NCBI RefSeq assembly: GCF_042648365.1
Contig: NZ_JBHRXI010000001.1
Span: 1-64,000 of the forward strand
Direction: 5' to 3'
DNA: 64,000 bases
DNA from: Lutimaribacter_A marinistellae
GTDB lineage: Bacteria > Pseudomonadota > Alphaproteobacteria > Rhodobacterales > Rhodobacteraceae
Made by a program: the position numbers and the translations under genes
The notes under the pieces: generated by a model
Database searches by the model: none
The model's input: only the letters and a program-made list of their open reading frames with translations
Told to the model about the DNA's origin: nothing
Part shown: in pieces, positions 16,009-23,713 of the stretch
Layout of the letters: every line of letters starts with the position of its first letter
How positions within the stretch are numbered: position 1 is the first letter of the stretch

Positions 16009-16779
16009 ATGGCAAAACCCCTTATGGCCAAGGCGACCGCCGTGTGGTTGGTCGACAACACAACGATCAGCTTCAAGCAGATCGCCGATTTCGTCGGCAT
16101 GCACGAGCTTGAGATCCAGGGCATCGCCGATGGCGACGTTGCCGCCGGCGTCAAGGGTTTCGACCCGATCGCCAACAACCAGCTGACGCAGGACGAGATC
16201 GACAAGGCCGAGGCCAACCCGCTGCACAAGCTCAAGCTCAAGTTCAACGCCGCAGCCGTGGGCGAGGAAAAGCGCCGTGGCCCGCGGTACACCCCGCTGT
16301 CCAAGCGTCAGGACCGTCCGGCCGCGATCCTGTGGCTGGTCAAGTTTCACCCCGAACTGGCGGACAGCCAGATCTCGAAACTCGTGGGCACCACCAAGCC
16401 GACGATCCAGTCGATCCGCGAGCGGACCCATTGGAACATCGCCAACATCCAGCCCATCGACCCGGTGGCGCTCGGCCTGTGCAAGCAGTCCGAACTGGAC
16501 ACCGCCGTGCAAAAGGCCGCCGCGAAGAAGGCCGCCGAAGGTGGAGTGATGAGCGATGACGAGCGCCGCAAGCTGGTCTCGACCGAACAATCGTTGGAAA
16601 TGGATACCGCACCGCGCATGCCGACGGCAATCGAGGGGCTTGAAACCTTCACGCTCACCGACACGGATACCGACCCGCGCGACGACGGCGACCTGCCGGA
16701 CGCCGACAGCTTCTTCAACCTGCCCAAGAGCAGCGCCGAAGACGACGATGAGGATGACAGCGACGACCCGCGCCGCTAA
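16009..16779 (+). CDS. trcR: DUF1013 / TrcR-type cell-cycle transcriptional regulator
   Basis: 256 residues from MAKPLMAKATAVWLVDNTTI, preceded by AAAGGAGA at the right distance. A start 24 bases earlier is possible but less well placed. The first 170 residues, including FKQIADFVGMHELEIQGIAD and KLVGTTKPTIQSIRERTHW, are the alphaproteobacterial DUF1013 core with two helix-turn-helix-like segments. The C-terminus is a low-complexity acidic tail. In Caulobacter the orthologue TrcR associates with RNA polymerase at many promoters. The gene stands alone, divergent from the RNase T2 gene. Confidence 0.88.
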   Translation: MAKPLMAKATAVWLVDNTTISFKQIADFVGMHELEIQGIADGDVAAGVKGFDPIANNQLTQDEIDKAEANPLHKLKLKFNAAAVGEEKRRGPRYTPLSKRQDRPAAILWLVKFHPELADSQISKLVGTTKPTIQSIRERTHWNIANIQPIDPVALGLCKQSELDTAVQKAAAKKAAEGGVMSDDERRKLVSTEQSLEMDTAPRMPTAIEGLETFTLTDTDTDPRDDGDLPDADSFFNLPKSSAEDDDEDDSDDPRR

Positions 16780-16792
16780 GCCCTGTATCGTA

Positions 16793-16815
16793 GCCCGGGC
16801 TGGCCATGCCCGGGC
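16793..16815 (+). terminator. Hairpin after trcR, weak terminator candidate
   Basis: GCCCGGG at 16793-16799 pairs with CCCGGGC at 16809-16815 across a 9-base loop, 13 bases after the trcR stop. No U-run follows, so intrinsic termination is doubtful. Confidence 0.3.
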
Positions 16816-16844
16816 CGCGTTCTGACCAAGCCGGACCACCCTTC

Positions 16845-17234
16845 ATGCTGGAACTCCTGTCCAAGATCGTCGGACCGCACCGGGCGGTCTCCGTCTACGC
16901 TTTCCTGCAGACGCGTGGCCTGGCCATTGCCGCGGCACTTGGCCTGGTGCTGGTGGCTGGCGGGCTTCTCTACTTTTCCCCCGACGCCGATCACGAGCAC
17001 GAGGCCTTCCTGACCGTGCCGGTCCTGTCGGCCACGCCGATCAACGGCGACCTAAGACAGGGCGTGATCGCGTCCGTTCGGTTGCCGGACGGCTCGGCTA
17101 CCTCCATCACCTCGACCGAGGCGCCGATCAGCACCACCGTCGGCGAAACCGCCTGCATCGAAAAACGCGTTTTCGTCGAAAGCGGTGAGCCGCGCTATCG
17201 GTTCAAACTGCCCCATCACTGCGCGGCCAATTGA
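16845..17234 (+). CDS. Small single-pass membrane protein, function unknown
   Basis: 129 residues from MLELLSKIVGPHRAVSVYAF. One transmembrane helix lies at about 27-48 (GLAIAAALGLVLVAGGLLYF) and is followed by a His/Asp-rich linker (DADHEHE). The rest is a compact, probably periplasmic domain with VIASVRLPDGS and two cysteines. I do not recognise the family. It precedes two secreted paralogues on the same strand by about 100 bases and may belong with them. Confidence 0.55.
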   Translation: MLELLSKIVGPHRAVSVYAFLQTRGLAIAAALGLVLVAGGLLYFSPDADHEHEAFLTVPVLSATPINGDLRQGVIASVRLPDGSATSITSTEAPISTTVGETACIEKRVFVESGEPRYRFKLPHHCAAN

Positions 17235-17338
17235 CCGCCCCGGCCCGCTCGCCGGGCACGTAGCTTTCGAAAACCTTGCAATCGTGGCGCAATTCGTGAC
17301 CGTTAGCCCAAGGCAAACCGTCACGAGGCTTTACGACC

Positions 17339-18115
17339 ATGACCGGAATGCGCATTGGCCATTCGTCCTGGCGCGCGCTGACCTGCGCGCTGCTCCTGTT
17401 TGTCTGCCCGATGGGCGCAGCGGCGCAGGATGCCGCCTTTCGCATCGCGCAATCATTTGAGGCCAAGGGTCACCGGATCCCTTACACGCTCTACCTGAAA
17501 CTCTCGCCGGCCTCGCCGACGCGGATGAACGCCGATGCCTTCATCGACCTGCGCAACCTGCAGCGCAACCTGCCCGGCCTGCTGTCGCAGGTGATCGATG
17601 AAACATGCAAGCACAGATACGCGGTCGCGATCGCCGACACTCGCGCCGCGGGCCGATCCGTGACGGTAAGCGGGCAGCTTCAGGCCAAGTTCTGGACCTG
17701 CAACGACAAGGATCCCGCCACCCACTATCGCGGCCTGCTTCTGCTGGCTCAGAATGTCGATTTCACCGCCACCGCCTCTGCCCGGGTCCGGCGCAACTGC
17801 GTCGAACTGCAATTGACGGATGTGCAGATCGACCCCGGAGGCCTCCTCGGCTCGGTTGCCGACCTGTTCGGCCTGACCGAACGCGCTCGCCAGATCATCC
17901 TCGAAAAAGGGGCCGAGGTTCTGGCCAGGAACCCGATCTGCCCGAAGCTGCCTCCGGACCTTGCGGTTCTAAGCCCGCGCTTCGTCAGCGGCGGGACGCA
18001 GGAAATCGGTGATGGCGGGATCGGGGCGACGCTCGGCGGCTCTGTCGATACGAGCGCCGCCACGATGATCGCCCTCCTTCAGGCGATGAAGCGGCGGGGG
18101 CTTGCAGATGACTGA
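17339..18115 (+). CDS. Secreted four-cysteine protein, function unknown (paralogue A)
   Basis: 258 residues with a clear signal peptide (about 1-29, ending GAAAQ). The mature protein has cysteines in DETCKHRY, FWTCNDKD, RRNCVELQL and NPICPKLPP, which align one-for-one with the next gene and suggest two disulfides in the periplasm or outside the cell. The C-terminus carries a shared GGTQEIGDGGIGATLGGS motif, then a helix ending MKRRG. I do not recognise the family. It overlaps its paralogue by 8 bases. Confidence 0.6.
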   Translation: MTGMRIGHSSWRALTCALLLFVCPMGAAAQDAAFRIAQSFEAKGHRIPYTLYLKLSPASPTRMNADAFIDLRNLQRNLPGLLSQVIDETCKHRYAVAIADTRAAGRSVTVSGQLQAKFWTCNDKDPATHYRGLLLLAQNVDFTATASARVRRNCVELQLTDVQIDPGGLLGSVADLFGLTERARQIILEKGAEVLARNPICPKLPPDLAVLSPRFVSGGTQEIGDGGIGATLGGSVDTSAATMIALLQAMKRRGLADD

Positions 18116-18884
18116 TACCTTCCTTTTCCGCGGAACATGCGCTGCGCTCGCCGCCATGCTCACCCTCGCCACACCCGCCGCGTCCAGTGAGGTGACATTC
18201 ACCTTCGACCGCAATCTGGAAACGCCGGAAGGGTCTGTTCCTTACCGTCTCGACCTTGCACTGCGCGATGTTGCCCCCACGCGGATCGCCGCGAGGGCAC
18301 AGCTCGATCTGCGTGAAGCCCAGGCCGAGATTGCCCAGCGTCTGTCGAACCGGACCCTGATCGACACTTGCAACGCGCACCTCGAGCTCGACCGCGTCGG
18401 GCTGACGGCCGAAAACGCAACCCTCGCGGCCGGTGGCAAAGTGCTGGCAGAGTTCTTTGCCTGCGAGCGTGAGCGCCTGCAACCGGTCGACCGGGGCGAG
18501 GTTCAGTTCTCGCAGACGCTCGCACTGGCCGCCGCCATATCGGTGTCGGTCGCCGACAACTGCGTGAACCTGCGGCTTCAGGATCTGCGGCTGGCACAGG
18601 ACGGCCCGATCGAGCTGACGGCGGATCAGCAGGAATTCCTGGATCAGGCCAGAACGCTGCTTCTGGGTCTTGTCGAGCGCGTACTCGCGACCTCCCCCAT
18701 CTGCCTCGAACTGCCGCCGGAACTCGCTTCGCTCGCGCCCGAGTTCACGGATGGCGGCACCGTCGAAATCGGTGATGGCGGGGTCGGGATCGATCTGACT
18801 GGCTCGATTGATGTCAGCACGACCACGATCATCGACGTTCTGAACCTGCTTCAGCGCCGGGGCGCCATGCCCCCGCGCCCCTGA
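18108..18884 (+). CDS. Secreted four-cysteine protein, function unknown (paralogue B)
   Basis: 258 residues from the ATG at 18108; a TTG six bases earlier is also in frame. A signal peptide ends near LATPAASSE. The cysteines in DTCNAHLEL, FFACERER, ADNCVNLRL and SPICLELPP match those of paralogue A, as does the C-terminal GGTVEIGDGGVGIDLTGS motif and the LLQRRG ending. The pair is a tandem duplication kept in one transcript. The equal lengths and retained cysteines suggest two functional, perhaps interacting, products. It is convergent with the MmgE/PrpD gene. Confidence 0.6.
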   Translation: MTDTFLFRGTCAALAAMLTLATPAASSEVTFTFDRNLETPEGSVPYRLDLALRDVAPTRIAARAQLDLREAQAEIAQRLSNRTLIDTCNAHLELDRVGLTAENATLAAGGKVLAEFFACERERLQPVDRGEVQFSQTLALAAAISVSVADNCVNLRLQDLRLAQDGPIELTADQQEFLDQARTLLLGLVERVLATSPICLELPPELASLAPEFTDGGTVEIGDGGVGIDLTGSIDVSTTTIIDVLNLLQRRGAMPPRP

Positions 18885-18901
18885 GCACCCGCCGAAACCG
18901 G

Positions 18902-20248
18902 TCAGGAACCCCGGCCTGCCACCGGGTCCCAGAGCAGGTTCAGGCATTCCGAGAACAGGGCGTCAGGCTCGACAAGCCTTTCGCACATGCCAAGCAAGCG
19001 TGACCGGCGATCCGGATCAAGGTCCCGGGTCATGGTTTGCATCTTGGCTTCGAACTCTTCCGCACTCATGGGCGCCTCGGGCCCGCCCTTGGCATGCACA
19101 TCGCCGGAACTCAGCTGCTGCCCGCCTTTCAGATGTATCGTGACGTCCGACCAGCGCCCTTGCGGGAACCGCCTTGAATGTCGCGGCTCTTCGTGGATCG
19201 AGAAGAGGGAGAGCGCATCCGCCACCCTGCCGTCGCGCAACCCGTCGTTCTGCACATGCGCCGGGCCAATCTCTCCATGTACAAGCCGCGTGGCAAGCGC
19301 AAAGGCCAGCGAGTACTGCGCCTGCGAGCTTGTCGTAGGCATGCCGGGGAACAGCGCCGCCGCCTCGGCAAAGGTATGAACCTCGACCCGCTCGATATCG
19401 TCCACCCCGACGCGATGCTCCGTCAGCAAAAGGCCCAGCGCGTCAATCGCGGCATGGGCCCAGCGGCAGATCGGATAGGGTTTGATATAGTTCTGCTCGA
19501 TCGTCCAGTTCTCACCCAGATCGGCCCAGTAGGGGGCCGCATCCTCTGCCTCGGCAGTGATCGCAGGCGCGCCCGCAAATCCGTCTTCGGCCTGTAAAAC
19601 GGCCATGATGCCGACAAGCGTCCCCATCCCCGAACCGTCATGCAGCATCGAGGGGTTCGCGATCTCGCGCATCATCTGGCTGCGCGGTCCGTGATACTCG
19701 GCAATGCCCAGCGCATGTCGCAGCACGGTCGCATCCGTCTTGCGCAACCGACAGCCAAGCGCCGCAACGCCAAGACCGTTCCATGCGCCCGAGGTGTGAT
19801 AGTCCGACACCGTCGCATGCAGCGTGATGGCTGCCCGCGCGGCCACTTCATAGGACATAGCCAATGCCAACAGCGCCTCGCGCCCACTAAGGTCCGGCAT
19901 TGTCTCGGCAAAGGCGCACAGGGCGGGAACCACCGCGCAGCCGATATGACCCTTGGTCGGGTTGTAGCCGTCATGCGCATCAAGGTTGTCGATCTGCGTA
20001 GCAGCCGCGAAACCGGCACCGATGATCGAGGATTTGCGGCCATCGAACAGCAATGTCGCCTGATCCTGCTCGTCCATGGCCCCCATGAACCGGGCCGCAT
20101 GGTCGCGTGCGATCCGCCCCGCCTCCATATCCGCGGCACCCGCAGCAACGGCGAGGGTATCGATCAGCAGCGTTGCCGCCATTTCCACTGCGCTCTCGGG
20201 CACGTGCGGGTCGTCCAGAACGAATGTGGCAAGCTTGTCGAACGTCAC
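18902..20248 (-). CDS. MmgE/PrpD-family protein
   Basis: 448 residues of the family that includes 2-methylcitrate dehydratase and cis-aconitate decarboxylase. Family landmarks are NLDAHDGYNPTKGHIGCAVV near residue 90, HTSGAWNGLGVAA near 150 and YPICRWAHAAIDA near 260. The exact substrate cannot be read from sequence; a di- or tricarboxylic acid is likely. It is the last gene of a five-gene operon whose members all overlap by 4 bases. Confidence 0.85.
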   Translation of the reverse strand: MTFDKLATFVLDDPHVPESAVEMAATLLIDTLAVAAGAADMEAGRIARDHAARFMGAMDEQDQATLLFDGRKSSIIGAGFAAATQIDNLDAHDGYNPTKGHIGCAVVPALCAFAETMPDLSGREALLALAMSYEVAARAAITLHATVSDYHTSGAWNGLGVAALGCRLRKTDATVLRHALGIAEYHGPRSQMMREIANPSMLHDGSGMGTLVGIMAVLQAEDGFAGAPAITAEAEDAAPYWADLGENWTIEQNYIKPYPICRWAHAAIDALGLLLTEHRVGVDDIERVEVHTFAEAAALFPGMPTTSSQAQYSLAFALATRLVHGEIGPAHVQNDGLRDGRVADALSLFSIHEEPRHSRRFPQGRWSDVTIHLKGGQQLSSGDVHAKGGPEAPMSAEEFEAKMQTMTRDLDPDRRSRLLGMCERLVEPDALFSECLNLLWDPVAGRGS

Positions 20249-20988
20249 GGCTGCACCTCTTGAAACAGTTTCCCGAACCCTGCCCGCGCAGGAATTCCGC
20301 CCAGACGATTGAGCGCTTCGAACATCATCGCCTGGTTCGAGGTAACAACCGGCTTGCCCAGCGTCTCTTCGAGCCGGGCGATGACCTCGACACTGCGCAT
20401 GTCCGTGCAGGACAGAACGATGGCTTCGGCCTCGGGATGATCCGCCTTGCAGCCGAGGCCGTGGACATCCTGCGGGGCAAGTTGACCTTGGCCATCATTG
20501 TCGAGCGTCTCTTCGACCTCGGCGCGAGCCACGGTAGTAACGCCCATGTCCGACAGGAACGAAATCGCCATGTCGTTGATCGCAGGCACGTAAGGCGAGG
20601 CAAATCCGATCTTCGTGGCACCAAGCGCGCGCAGGGCCGTAACCAGCGCCCCGGCGGCAGTCACCGTATGCGCACCGCTCAGCGCCGCGATACGGGCCGC
20701 CAGATCGCGGTCAAAGGCGGGCCCATGCGTCAGGGTTGCCGAGGTACAGCCATAAAGCACCACGTCCGGCTTTGCACCCGCAAGCAGGCGGAGCGGTTCG
20801 TCAAGCTCTGCGGTGCCAAGGCCCTGCATCTGTTCTTCATCCGGGATTTCGTCTGCATCGTAGCCACCGATCCGCGCAAAATGCAACGACACGCCGTCAG
20901 GGCGCAGCAAACCCATATCCGGCTCCAGGTTGGTATTCGTGAAAGGTACAAGAATGCCCAGACGGGCGCGCCCTCGGGTCTCGATCAT
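20245..20988 (-). CDS. Asp/Glu racemase superfamily protein, maleate isomerase / arylmalonate decarboxylase-like
   Basis: 247 residues. The opening RLGILVPFTNTNLEPDM is that of maleate cis-trans isomerases. The two catalytic cysteines of the fold sit in LYGCTSATL (near 80) and LSCTDMRS (near 193). Alternatives in the same superfamily are hydantoin racemase and arylmalonate decarboxylase. The hydantoinase genes of this operon make hydantoin racemase worth considering, although the N-terminus looks more like maleate isomerase. It overlaps both neighbours by 4 bases. Confidence 0.75.
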   Translation of the reverse strand: MIETRGRARLGILVPFTNTNLEPDMGLLRPDGVSLHFARIGGYDADEIPDEEQMQGLGTAELDEPLRLLAGAKPDVVLYGCTSATLTHGPAFDRDLAARIAALSGAHTVTAAGALVTALRALGATKIGFASPYVPAINDMAISFLSDMGVTTVARAEVEETLDNDGQGQLAPQDVHGLGCKADHPEAEAIVLSCTDMRSVEVIARLEETLGKPVVTSNQAMMFEALNRLGGIPARAGFGKLFQEVQP

Positions 20989-22067
20989 CGGCGGTTTCCT
21001 TGCGCAAGTCTCTCGATCAGGGTGAGCGCCTTCTCCATCGCCCCTTCCGGTCCGATCGTCAGGCGAAGCATCTGCGGCAGACCCGCGCCCGCCTGCTGCC
21101 TGAGGAATATGCCTTGCGCCCTCAGGGCGTGATCCATCGCGCGGGCGCTTTCGCCATCGCCGCAGTCGAGCAAAAGGAAATTGGTGTGGCCTTCAACCAC
21201 CTCGAAACCCGCATCGCGCAGGCGTTCCCACGCAGCCTTGCGCCCCGCCGCCGTGAGCGCGCAGGTCTCCTGCATGTAGTCATGGTCGCGAATGGCCGCC
21301 ACGGCGGCGGCCTGTGACGCGGCAGAGATATTGTTCGGGTTGACGACCTTGCGGATCTCTTGCGCCACGGGCACCGGGAACAACCCCCAGCCGACCCGGT
21401 GCCCGGCCATCCCATAGGCCTTTGACATGGTCCTCAGCACAACCGTCGCGCCGCTTGACACCATGTCGAAACAGCGCGCGTCCAGATGATCCGCGAACTC
21501 TCCATAGGCCTCGTCGATCACCAGCAGGATATCGTCGCGCAGCCCCGCGCGAAGTTCTCGCAGCGCATCCTTGCCGATGCGTGTTCCCGTCGGGTTGCCG
21601 GGATTGGCGACGAACACGACCGACGTATCCGGGCGCACCGCTGCAAGCAGCGCCTCCGTGTCTACCGTCAGATCCCTTTCCGGCGCCGTGTCGAACCGCG
21701 CCCCGGCCATCTCGGTTGCGGTTCGAAAGAACGGATAGGCATGGGCGGGGGCAAGCGCGGCGCGCCCGGACCCCGCATAAACCCGCGCAATTGCGCCGAT
21801 CAGATCAAGCGACCCGCTACCGCACAGGATGCCCTCGGGCTCGATATCGTGACATTCGGCAATGGCATGGCGCAGCGCCGTCCAGTCGGGATCGGGATAG
21901 TGTTCCCCGTGATCCAGTGCACGCATCGCGGCGACCCGGGCCGCGGGGCTAGGTGGCCGCAGGCTCTCGTTCTGGGCCAGCGAGACAAGAGGTTTCCCAT
22001 CAGGCGGCTGCATGTCTGCCAGCGCATAGGCGGCCATGCCCGCGATGTGCGGTGCGGGACGTATCAT
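20985..22067 (-). CDS. Histidinol-phosphate-aminotransferase-like class I/II PLP aminotransferase
   Basis: 360 residues of fold type I. The PLP lysine lies in RTMSKAYGMAGHRVGWG near residue 220, with FVANPGNPTGTRIG near 152 and VIDEAYGEF near 185. HisC-like proteins outside histidine operons often act on other amino acids. No histidine biosynthesis gene is nearby, so a catabolic transamination of the amino acid released by the hydantoinase is more likely. It overlaps hyuB and the isomerase gene by 4 bases each. Confidence 0.85.
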   Translation of the reverse strand: MIRPAPHIAGMAAYALADMQPPDGKPLVSLAQNESLRPPSPAARVAAMRALDHGEHYPDPDWTALRHAIAECHDIEPEGILCGSGSLDLIGAIARVYAGSGRAALAPAHAYPFFRTATEMAGARFDTAPERDLTVDTEALLAAVRPDTSVVFVANPGNPTGTRIGKDALRELRAGLRDDILLVIDEAYGEFADHLDARCFDMVSSGATVVLRTMSKAYGMAGHRVGWGLFPVPVAQEIRKVVNPNNISAASQAAAVAAIRDHDYMQETCALTAAGRKAAWERLRDAGFEVVEGHTNFLLLDCGDGESARAMDHALRAQGIFLRQQAGAGLPQMLRLTIGPEGAMEKALTLIERLAQGNRR

Positions 22068-23713
22068 GGTTTCCTCCCGTACATGGCGTCGGCGGCATGA
22101 TCGCTCACCAGACCCGTCTTCAGATCGCGCGCAAGCTCCTCTTCGGCCCTCTCTGCGGGCGGGCCGAACCCGCCGCCGCCCGGTGTCTCGAAGATCAGCG
22201 TTTCGCCGCCCCGGACCCGCAGTTCCCCCTTTCCTGCGATGGGCCGCCGGTCTTCGCCGATACGGATGCGGCCCGGCGCACCGCTCAACCCGCCATGGCG
22301 GCCTTGCGCAGGGGTATCGATCCGCTCGACCGACAGGAACACCAGGAAATCCTGCCCCGTGGCCGAACCGATCTCGATCCGCTGACCCAGCCCACCGCGA
22401 AACCGCCCCGCTCCGCCCGAGTCAGGGCGGAGTTCCCGGCGCTCGAACAGAACGGGGGCCGTCGCCTCGGTGGTTTCCACCTGGCTGCCCCAGACTCCGC
22501 TGGGAAAGGCGGTGGCGGAAAGACCATCCAGCCCGGGCCGCGCACCCGTTCCACCGTTGAAGACAAGCTCCAGCGCGAACCGCTCCTCCCCGCGCTCTGC
22601 CGCATCCGCGACGTGACGAAGGGGCAGGTCATACATGCACGAAGCCCCCTCGGCCGGCACCGCGTCGGGCAGCGCTTGCGACAGGCACCCGTAAACCAGG
22701 TCCGGCGTCATCTGCCCCAGCGTATGGCGCATCGCCACCGGCGCGGGGGGCTGGGCGTTGAGGATGCAGCCCTCCGGCCCCGTCACCCGAAACGGCGCAA
22801 GCGAGCCCGCGTTGTTCGGGATGTCCGGACCGATGATGCAGCGCAGCGCAAAGACCGAGTAGGCGGCGGCATAGTTCAACGGCACGTTGATCCCCTTGCC
22901 GATGCGCCCGTCTGTGCCCGAGAAATCCAGCAGGATATGATCGTGAGCGATGGTCAGCGCAGCCCTCAACACGATGGGCGCGTCATACCCATCCACGGTC
23001 AGCGCATGGCGCCATGTGCCCTTGGGCAGGGCCGCGATCGCATCGATCGTTCCCCTGCGCGAGGTGTCGACGATGTAATCCGACAGCGCTTGCAGATCGT
23101 CGATGGCGAATTCCTCCATCATCTGCAACAGCCGGGCCGCCCCCGCCTCGCAACAGGCGATCAGGGCATATATGTCTCCCTCGTTGGCGACCGGCTCACG
23201 CGAATTCGCCTTCACGATCTCAAGCAGCAGCGCATTGACCTCGCCGCCCTCGACCAGCTTGCAGGGCGGGATCAGCAGGCCCTCGTCATGGATGTCGGAC
23301 CCCTCGGGCCCCATGCCCCGTCCGCCAAGATCCACGAGGTGCGAGGTGCAGGAGGTGAATCCGACCACCGTGCCATCCAGGAAAACCGGCATCATCAGCA
23401 GGAAATCGTTCAGGTGCCCGGACGCGATCCAGGGATCGTTGGTCATGTAGATGTCGCCGGGACGCATCGAGCCTACCGGGAAACGCGCCCTCAGTTCCGC
23501 AACCGCGGCGGCCATCGTGTTGATGTGGCCGGGGGTTCCGGTCACCGCCTGTGCAAGCATCCGCCCCGAAACGTCGAAGACCCCCGCAGAAATGTCACCG
23601 CATTCCCGCACGATCGGGCTGAAAGCCGCGCGCACCAGCACCTGCGCCTGCTCCTCGACAAGGGCAAGCAGACGGTTCCACATCACTTGCATGCGCGTGT
23701 CCGAGCGTTTCAT
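22064..23713 (-). CDS. hyuB: Hydantoinase B / oxoprolinase family subunit
   Basis: 549 residues from MKRSDTRMQVMWNRLLALVE; an upstream in-frame Met lies inside hyuA. The family landmarks RECGDISAGVFDVSGRMLAQ, TGTPGHINTM and GDIYMTNDPWIASGHLNDF are present, and the C-terminal part has the usual RRELRPDSGGAGRFRGGLGQ. With HyuA it forms an ATP-dependent enzyme that opens hydantoin- or oxoproline-type rings (N-methylhydantoinase, 5-oxoprolinase, acetone carboxylase relatives). The start overlaps the hyuA stop by 4 bases. Confidence 0.9.
   Translation of the reverse strand: MKRSDTRMQVMWNRLLALVEEQAQVLVRAAFSPIVRECGDISAGVFDVSGRMLAQAVTGTPGHINTMAAAVAELRARFPVGSMRPGDIYMTNDPWIASGHLNDFLLMMPVFLDGTVVGFTSCTSHLVDLGGRGMGPEGSDIHDEGLLIPPCKLVEGGEVNALLLEIVKANSREPVANEGDIYALIACCEAGAARLLQMMEEFAIDDLQALSDYIVDTSRRGTIDAIAALPKGTWRHALTVDGYDAPIVLRAALTIAHDHILLDFSGTDGRIGKGINVPLNYAAAYSVFALRCIIGPDIPNNAGSLAPFRVTGPEGCILNAQPPAPVAMRHTLGQMTPDLVYGCLSQALPDAVPAEGASCMYDLPLRHVADAAERGEERFALELVFNGGTGARPGLDGLSATAFPSGVWGSQVETTEATAPVLFERRELRPDSGGAGRFRGGLGQRIEIGSATGQDFLVFLSVERIDTPAQGRHGGLSGAPGRIRIGEDRRPIAGKGELRVRGGETLIFETPGGGGFGPPAERAEEELARDLKTGLVSDHAADAMYGRKP

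Noticed and set aside
20985..22067. The HisC-like aminotransferase as histidine biosynthesis
   Set aside because: No other his gene is near, and the gene is locked by 4-base overlaps into a hydantoinase operon, so a catabolic role is more likely.
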